In this document: positions 59,836 to 64,000 of the stretch, piece by piece
Numbering within the stretch: position 1 is the stretch's first letter
How the letters are laid out: each line of letters opens with the position of its first letter
Source of the DNA: Bacteroidales bacterium
Lineage (GTDB): Bacteria > Bacteroidota > Bacteroidia > Bacteroidales > Lentimicrobiaceae
Reading direction: 5' to 3'
DNA length: 64,000 nt
Assembly: GCA_022837485.1 (NCBI GenBank)
Contig: JALHHH010000006.1
Span: forward strand, 1 to 64,000
The notes under the pieces: generated by a model
The model's input: only the letters and a program-made list of their open reading frames with translations
What the model was told of the DNA's origin: nothing
Databases searched by the model: none
Made by a program: the position numbers and the translations under genes

Positions 59836-60180
59836 ATGATCACATTAACCAACCATGTGCAGTTGATCGGGCGCTTAGGTGACGATCCTGAAATGAAAAC
59901 CATGAAAAACAACCGCAAGCTTGCCCGCATGCGAATTGCAACGAGTGAGGAGTATGTCAATAAATCGGGAGAAAAGATCAGGGAAGTGCAATGGCATAAC
60001 CTCATTCTGTGGGATAACCTGGCTGAGGAGTGCATGAAGGGCCTTTCCCGGGGGCATGAGATTGCTGTAGCTGGTAAACTTGGATATCGGTCGTATCTCA
60101 ACAATTTCAATGAACGTAAATACTTCGCTGAAATCTCGGTCACAGATCTGAAGATTATTTCAGATGTCGAATCAAAATAA
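59836..60180 (+). CDS. ssb: Single-stranded DNA-binding protein paralogue 2
   Basis: 114 residues, one OB-fold domain: NHVQLIGRLGDDPEMKTM, LARMRIATSEEYVNKSGEKIREVQWHNLILWDNLAEECMKGLSRGHEIAVAGKLGYR. No acidic tail. It lies 45 bases after the first paralogue and 55 before the third, all on one strand, probably one transcript. Basic residues predominate (NNRKLARMRIAT), consistent with ssDNA binding. Whether it assembles alone or mixes with the others cannot be told. Confidence 0.88.
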   Translation: MITLTNHVQLIGRLGDDPEMKTMKNNRKLARMRIATSEEYVNKSGEKIREVQWHNLILWDNLAEECMKGLSRGHEIAVAGKLGYRSYLNNFNERKYFAEISVTDLKIISDVESK

Positions 60181-60235
60181 GTTGACTGTGAGCTTTTTTA
60201 AACTTAAATATCTTGTTAAACTAAACAAAAACAAC

Positions 60236-60592
60236 ATGAACTCTCTGAAAAATCGCGTACAACTGATTGGAAACCTGGGCGCAGACCCTGAAGTCCGTGC
60301 TTTCGATAACGGTAAAAAATTTGCAAGATTTTCTCTTGCTACAAACGATGAGTATACCGATAAAGAAGGCCAAAAAATTAAACAAACTCAGTGGCACCAG
60401 CTCGTAGTCTGGGGCAAACTTGCCGAAACCTGTCAGAAATACCTTTCAAAAGGTAAGGAAATAGCCGTGGAAGGCAAACTGACCTACCGTTCCTGGAATG
60501 ATAAGGATGGCAAAACACATAATATTACTGAGGTAGTCGTAAATGAACTCCTTATGATGGGACCCAGGGAGAAGAAATTTATTGCCGGGTAA
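60236..60592 (+). CDS. ssb: Single-stranded DNA-binding protein paralogue 3
   Basis: 118 residues from ATG 60236: NRVQLIGNLGADPEVRAFDNGKKFARFSLATNDEYTDKEGQKIKQTQWHQLVVWGKLAETCQKYLSKGKEIAVEGKLTYR. This is the closest of the three to a canonical SSB core. No acidic tail; the C-terminus is MMGPREKKFIAG. The longer frame from 60164 overlaps paralogue 2 and is not needed. A hairpin follows the stop. Confidence 0.9.
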   Translation: MNSLKNRVQLIGNLGADPEVRAFDNGKKFARFSLATNDEYTDKEGQKIKQTQWHQLVVWGKLAETCQKYLSKGKEIAVEGKLTYRSWNDKDGKTHNITEVVVNELLMMGPREKKFIAG

Positions 60593-60603
60593 TTGGGATT
60601 AAA

Positions 60604-60650
60604 GGAAGAACCCGGGTGGTATCCCGATTCCTCCGGGTTCTTCCATGTTT
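60604..60650 (+). terminator. Hairpin terminator of the SSB cluster
   Basis: GGAAGAACCCGG (60604-60615) pairs with CCGGGTTCTTCC (60633-60644); the loop is 17 bases and the T-run after it is weak. Confidence 0.7.
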
Positions 60651-61052
60651 ATCTGTCGCATATAATAAACAACATAGAGTTGAAATACTTCCCTTCTGCA
60701 GAAATATTTTCCAGGTTTGTGCGTGATTAACTTTTCCATTGGCTGCTAAAGTATTAAGTCCCCAATTGAATCGGTCATTAATTTCTGATGACGACGAAAA
60801 GAACCAGGATGGGGGATAGTGCATGATTCAATTTTTTTTAAGCTTTCTGAATGTATTGGTAATTGCAGGCTTTCCTGAACGGCTGTTAATAAAAGGCATT
60901 TTTCGCTTTTTTTTGCGTTTAAAGAATGCGTGAACTTTATAAATTGTTGATAAATTTTTTAAGTATCTTTAAATCAATGAAATAGATTCGATTTTTGGTG
61001 TTATTTAATTGTCTTTTCACAAAGAAAATCAGCCATCGATAATGTTTAACTT

Positions 61053-61060
61053 TACTTTTG
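61053..61060 (+). promoter_or_regulatory. -7 element (TACTTTTG) for the PIN-PhoH gene
   Basis: Match to TAnnTTTG; leaves a leader of about 200 bases before ATG 61271. No TTG at the expected spacing. Confidence 0.45.
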
Positions 61061-61270
61061 AAGCCGATCCATATTGTGTGGCATTCTCTTAAATGGTAAC
61101 CAATAACGCGTTCCATTTATGGAAAATGATGCCTCAGACATGAGAAGTTACAGGATTGGGAATAATGAATACGTTTGCTTTAAACTGCTTGATTACCGGT
61201 ATATAAGAATTTCGGGCAAGCGGTATAACGAAAACGTAATACGACAGAAAGTGAATATAAACTTCGCACT

Positions 61271-62956
61271 ATGGCTAAGAAAAAACTCAGGGATCCGGAA
61301 GCAGAACCGGAAGTTTCGAAAACCAGGAAAAGCAGTCGGAAATCTGCAACCGCAAAAGAGATTAAGCCATTCCGGATGACGGGAAAACCCAAAAAAGCAA
61401 TAAATCACAAACCTTCGGATATTCTTGCGATATCAGTAAAAGATGCACTGTCCGGTAACAACGGCAAATCTGCAATTAGAGAAGATTTCGATTTTCGTAA
61501 GGAGCAGGAAGTGCTGCCTGAAACCGGCCTGGTTAAATCCCCTGCAAAGAAATCCGTTGCATCCGGAACAAAAAAGGAAACAACAGAAAAACCGGTTAAA
61601 AAATCTGTACCGGCCGTAAAGGCTAAAGCCAGGGGTAAAGGCCGTAAAATATTCGTCATTGATACATCGGTGATTTTATACAACCACGATTCCATCAATA
61701 ATTTTGAGGACAACGATGTTGCGATTCCTATAACTGTTCTGGAAGAGCTTGATAATTTCAAGAAAGGAAACGACACCATCAATTTTGAGGCAAGGGAGTT
61801 TATACGAATAATCGATACCCTTTCCGATCATGCTACCCTAACCGAGTGGATTCCTTTGGTTAAGTCGAAGGGCGGACTTTTTAAGGTAGTAATGAATGAA
61901 AAGAGCGGATTGGATGCAAGGAAAATTTTTGATGATAATAAGCCCGACCACCGTATTCTGAATGCCGCTCTCGGACTGGTTGAAGAGTATCCCGACCGGA
62001 AAGTGGTGCTGGTAAGCAAGGATATTAATCTGCGTCTGAAGGCAAAATCGCTGAATATTCCGGCCGAAGATTTTCTGACGGGGAAAGTCAAAGATGTGGA
62101 AGGGCTGTATACCGGCATCTCAACTATCAATAACCTGAGCAGCAGGATCATCGATAAGCTCTATCAGAACGGCTATTGCCTTCCACGTGACATCGGGGTA
62201 AAATCACCGGTTCCAAATCATTACTTTATTCTCAGAAATACAACTACTTCTGCCCTGGCATTTTATAATGCTATGACAAAGCGTGTTGAACGGATTGAAA
62301 AGAGGCAGGCATTCCGGATTACTCCCAGAAATGCCGAACAGGTTTTTGCCATGCATGCCATCCTGAATCCCGAAGTGAAGCTTGTTACTCTGCAGGGAGT
62401 AGCAGGGACAGGGAAAACATTACTTGCCCTTGCAGCGGCACTGGAACAGAAACGGAATTTTAAACAGGTTTTTCTTGCCAGGCCGATTGTACCGCTTAGC
62501 AACAAGGATATAGGTTATCTTCCCGGTGATATCAAGTCAAAGATCAATCCCTATATGGAGCCGCTTTACGATAATCTGAAGTTTATCCAAAGCCAGTACG
62601 GAGAGAAGGATAAGGAATTTAAGAGCATTACGGAATCACTTGAAAATGAAAAGCTCGTCATTCAGCCTCTTGCTTATATCCGCGGACGAAGCATCTCCAA
62701 TGTTTGTTTTATTATTGATGAAGCCCAGAACCTGACCCCCCATGAGATAAAAACGATTATTACACGGGCCGGCCAGGGAACGAAAATTATTTTTACCGGC
62801 GACATCTATCAAATTGATACGCCTTATCTCGACGCACAAAGTAACGGGCTTTCGTATCTGATCGACAAGGTAAAGCACCATTCGATCTACGCTCACGTCA
62901 GGCTTGAAAAAGGGGAACGTTCGGAACTTGCAAATCTGGCAAACGACCTGTTATAG
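61271..62956 (+). CDS. PIN-PhoH family ribonuclease/ATPase
   Basis: 561 residues. About 1-130 a basic, low-complexity N-terminal extension (KKKL, KPKKAINHK, KKSVPAVKAKARGKGRK); about 131-285 a PIN domain beginning with IFVIDTSVILYNHDSINNFEDNDVAIPITVLEELDNFKK; about 330-561 a PhoH ATPase with Walker A LQGVAGTGKTLLALAAA near 375, FLARPIVPLSNKDIGYLPGDIKSKINPYM, and Walker B CFIIDEAQNLTPHEIKTIITRAG. PIN-PhoH proteins (YlaK-like) are known as RNA-cleaving unwinding enzymes linked to RNA turnover. The long basic tail at the N-terminus is longer than usual and could bind RNA. Confidence 0.93.
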   Translation: MAKKKLRDPEAEPEVSKTRKSSRKSATAKEIKPFRMTGKPKKAINHKPSDILAISVKDALSGNNGKSAIREDFDFRKEQEVLPETGLVKSPAKKSVASGTKKETTEKPVKKSVPAVKAKARGKGRKIFVIDTSVILYNHDSINNFEDNDVAIPITVLEELDNFKKGNDTINFEAREFIRIIDTLSDHATLTEWIPLVKSKGGLFKVVMNEKSGLDARKIFDDNKPDHRILNAALGLVEEYPDRKVVLVSKDINLRLKAKSLNIPAEDFLTGKVKDVEGLYTGISTINNLSSRIIDKLYQNGYCLPRDIGVKSPVPNHYFILRNTTTSALAFYNAMTKRVERIEKRQAFRITPRNAEQVFAMHAILNPEVKLVTLQGVAGTGKTLLALAAALEQKRNFKQVFLARPIVPLSNKDIGYLPGDIKSKINPYMEPLYDNLKFIQSQYGEKDKEFKSITESLENEKLVIQPLAYIRGRSISNVCFIIDEAQNLTPHEIKTIITRAGQGTKIIFTGDIYQIDTPYLDAQSNGLSYLIDKVKHHSIYAHVRLEKGERSELANLANDLL

Positions 62957-63050
62957 AATGCTTTATGCTTTCTGAAAGGGGGCTGATGATAATGATATGA
63001 GTTCTTCCTTTTAACAGCATGCGTAAAGAAAATACGTCAATAGTTTTAAA

Positions 63051-64000
63051 ATGAATGCAAAAGACGAAAGCAGGCAGGAATACACAGCAAGAATCAATAG
63101 AGTGATTGACTATATTGAAGAACATTTAAACGAAACCATTACACTCGATAAAATTGCTCAGATTGCCTGTTTCTCACCATTTCATTTCCATCGTATATTC
63201 TCAGCCTTGACGAATGAAACTATTAATGCTTTTGTTCAGCGAATACGAATCGAGAAAGCGGCACAACAGCTTAGAAACGACAGAATTATTTCGATAAGCG
63301 ATATAGCATTTAATAATGGGTTTGGTAGTGCTGCATATTTTAGCCGGACTTTCCGAAAGTATTTCGGTATGACTGCCAAAGAATTCAGAGAAACTGAAAA
63401 GGCAATCTTTGCAAAAGACGGCTTATATTTTAGCAAGAATGGTCAACTGACCCGCAAGATAAATCAAACAAGTCCGGATATTAAGGAACAACTTTGCAGT
63501 GAAAATTGTATTCAGTTTAATCACTCAAATTTTGTTTTTATGGACACAAAGGTCGAAATTAAGGAGATGCCTGAACTTAATGTCGTTTACTGCAGACACA
63601 CAGGTCAGTTTAACCAGATCGGGAAAGCTTATGAAAAGCTGATGAAATGGGCAGGTCCGCGCAGTCTGCTAAATTTTTCGGAAATAAAGACAATTACTGT
63701 CTATCACGACGATCCAACGATTACGGCGATAGAACAAGTCAGGCAAAGTGCTTGTATTACAATTGATCATGATATAAAAGTTGATGGTGAGTTTGGCAAA
63801 ATGAAGCTGGGGTGCGGCAAATATGCTGTCGGTCATTTTGAAATTGACGAAAAGGGATTTGAAAAAGCCTGGAATACAATGTGTTTATGGTTTACAGAAA
63901 GCGGATATCAGCCAGGTGATGGACACCCGTATGAAATATATTACAATTCGCCGGAGGAAGACTCAAAATGCAGATTCGTTCTGGATATTTGTATTCCGGT
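63051..64000 (+). CDS. AraC-family regulator with GyrI-like ligand domain (cut at window end)
   Basis: The frame from ATG 63051 stays open to the last base (316 codons). Residues about 10-115 carry the AraC/XylS double helix-turn-helix: VIDYIEEHLNETITLDKIAQIACFSPFHFHRIFSALTNETI and ISDIAFNNGFGSAAYFSRTFRKYFGMTAKEFR. After a linker, about 165-316 is a GyrI-like/Rob-type effector-binding domain: VEIKEMPELNVVYCRHTG, KLGCGKYAVGHFEIDEKGFEKAWNTM, GDGHPYEIYYN, FVLDICIPV. By family this is a transcription activator that senses small hydrophobic or cationic compounds. Only the last few residues are likely missing. Confidence 0.9.
   Translation, partial: MNAKDESRQEYTARINRVIDYIEEHLNETITLDKIAQIACFSPFHFHRIFSALTNETINAFVQRIRIEKAAQQLRNDRIISISDIAFNNGFGSAAYFSRTFRKYFGMTAKEFRETEKAIFAKDGLYFSKNGQLTRKINQTSPDIKEQLCSENCIQFNHSNFVFMDTKVEIKEMPELNVVYCRHTGQFNQIGKAYEKLMKWAGPRSLLNFSEIKTITVYHDDPTITAIEQVRQSACITIDHDIKVDGEFGKMKLGCGKYAVGHFEIDEKGFEKAWNTMCLWFTESGYQPGDGHPYEIYYNSPEEDSKCRFVLDICIP

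Larger units (their letters stand above)
60593..61270. other. Intergenic region between the SSB cluster and PIN-PhoH
   Basis: About 680 bases. Terminator at 60604-60650, a half-site of the upstream palindrome (60943-60951) and a -7 element (61053-61060). The remainder is AT-rich. An 86-codon open frame from 61119 overlaps the next gene and is not supported. Confidence 0.5.

Noticed and set aside
61119..61379. 86-codon open frame ahead of the PIN-PhoH gene
   Set aside because: It overlaps the start of that gene by about 110 bases in another frame, shows no family features, and is most simply a chance frame.
1..64000. Possible tRNA, rRNA or CRISPR features
   Set aside because: I found no acceptor-stem/T-loop pattern, rRNA-like stretch or evenly spaced repeats that would support any of these.

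Overview
The window reads as chromosome of a Bacteroidota bacterium, most likely Bacteroidales. Support: a SusC/SusD pair, several type IX secretion (T9SS) C-terminal sorting domains, the Bacteroidota promoter element TAnnTTTG (sometimes with an upstream TTG) ahead of many genes, ABC-F, LysRS and PGK of Bacteroidales type, and an EF-G2-like paralogue. Base composition is moderate in most genes and AT-rich in parts of 44.5-45.7 kb and 58.8-61.2 kb. I saw no rRNA, tRNA, CRISPR array, prophage or insertion sequence.

Layout. 0-15.8 kb is mostly housekeeping: end of a T9SS-sorted protein, ABC-F ATPase, rmlA plus polyprenyl synthase, an RND/MMPL exporter, a D-2-hydroxyacid dehydrogenase, lysS, transaldolase, a PfkB kinase, an EF-G2-like factor without the canonical GTPase residues, and a GH30 hydrolase. 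15.9-20.5 kb is a leftward fatty-acid/CoA operon (crotonase, 3-hydroxyacyl-CoA dehydrogenase, thiolase, old-yellow-enzyme reductase). 20.7-32.3 kb carries a secreted tandem-repeat protein, an unknown exported protein, and a compact polysaccharide utilisation locus (MFS transporter, GH144-like hydrolase, SusC, SusD).

32.7-38.4 kb is the most unusual part: one leftward six-gene operon coding for a membrane-anchored octaheme cytochrome c (tetrathionate-reductase family), a membrane cytochrome b, three exported rhodanese proteins (five rhodanese modules) and an outer-membrane porin. A divergent Crp/Fnr regulator follows, and a perfect FNR-type palindrome lies between them. I read this as an electron-transfer and sulfur (or selenium/tellurium) handling pathway running from quinol to the cell surface. 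39.3-56.9 kb holds an M14 peptidase, a TonB-dependent receptor, a one-protein sensor kinase, a dicarboxylate/amino-acid symporter, a sialidase-fold T9SS protein, a TetR regulator, a Dus enzyme, an FtsX-type permease and a TPR protein. 57-64 kb has a disrupted pgk, a small zinc-ribbon protein, three tandem SSB genes, a PIN-PhoH ATPase and an AraC/GyrI-like regulator cut by the window end.

A cross-cutting oddity is that three well-conserved genes (ABC-F, FtsX permease, pgk) each lack one internal block of roughly 20-33 residues, two in frame and one with a frameshift. This may be genuine micro-deletion or an assembly fault.
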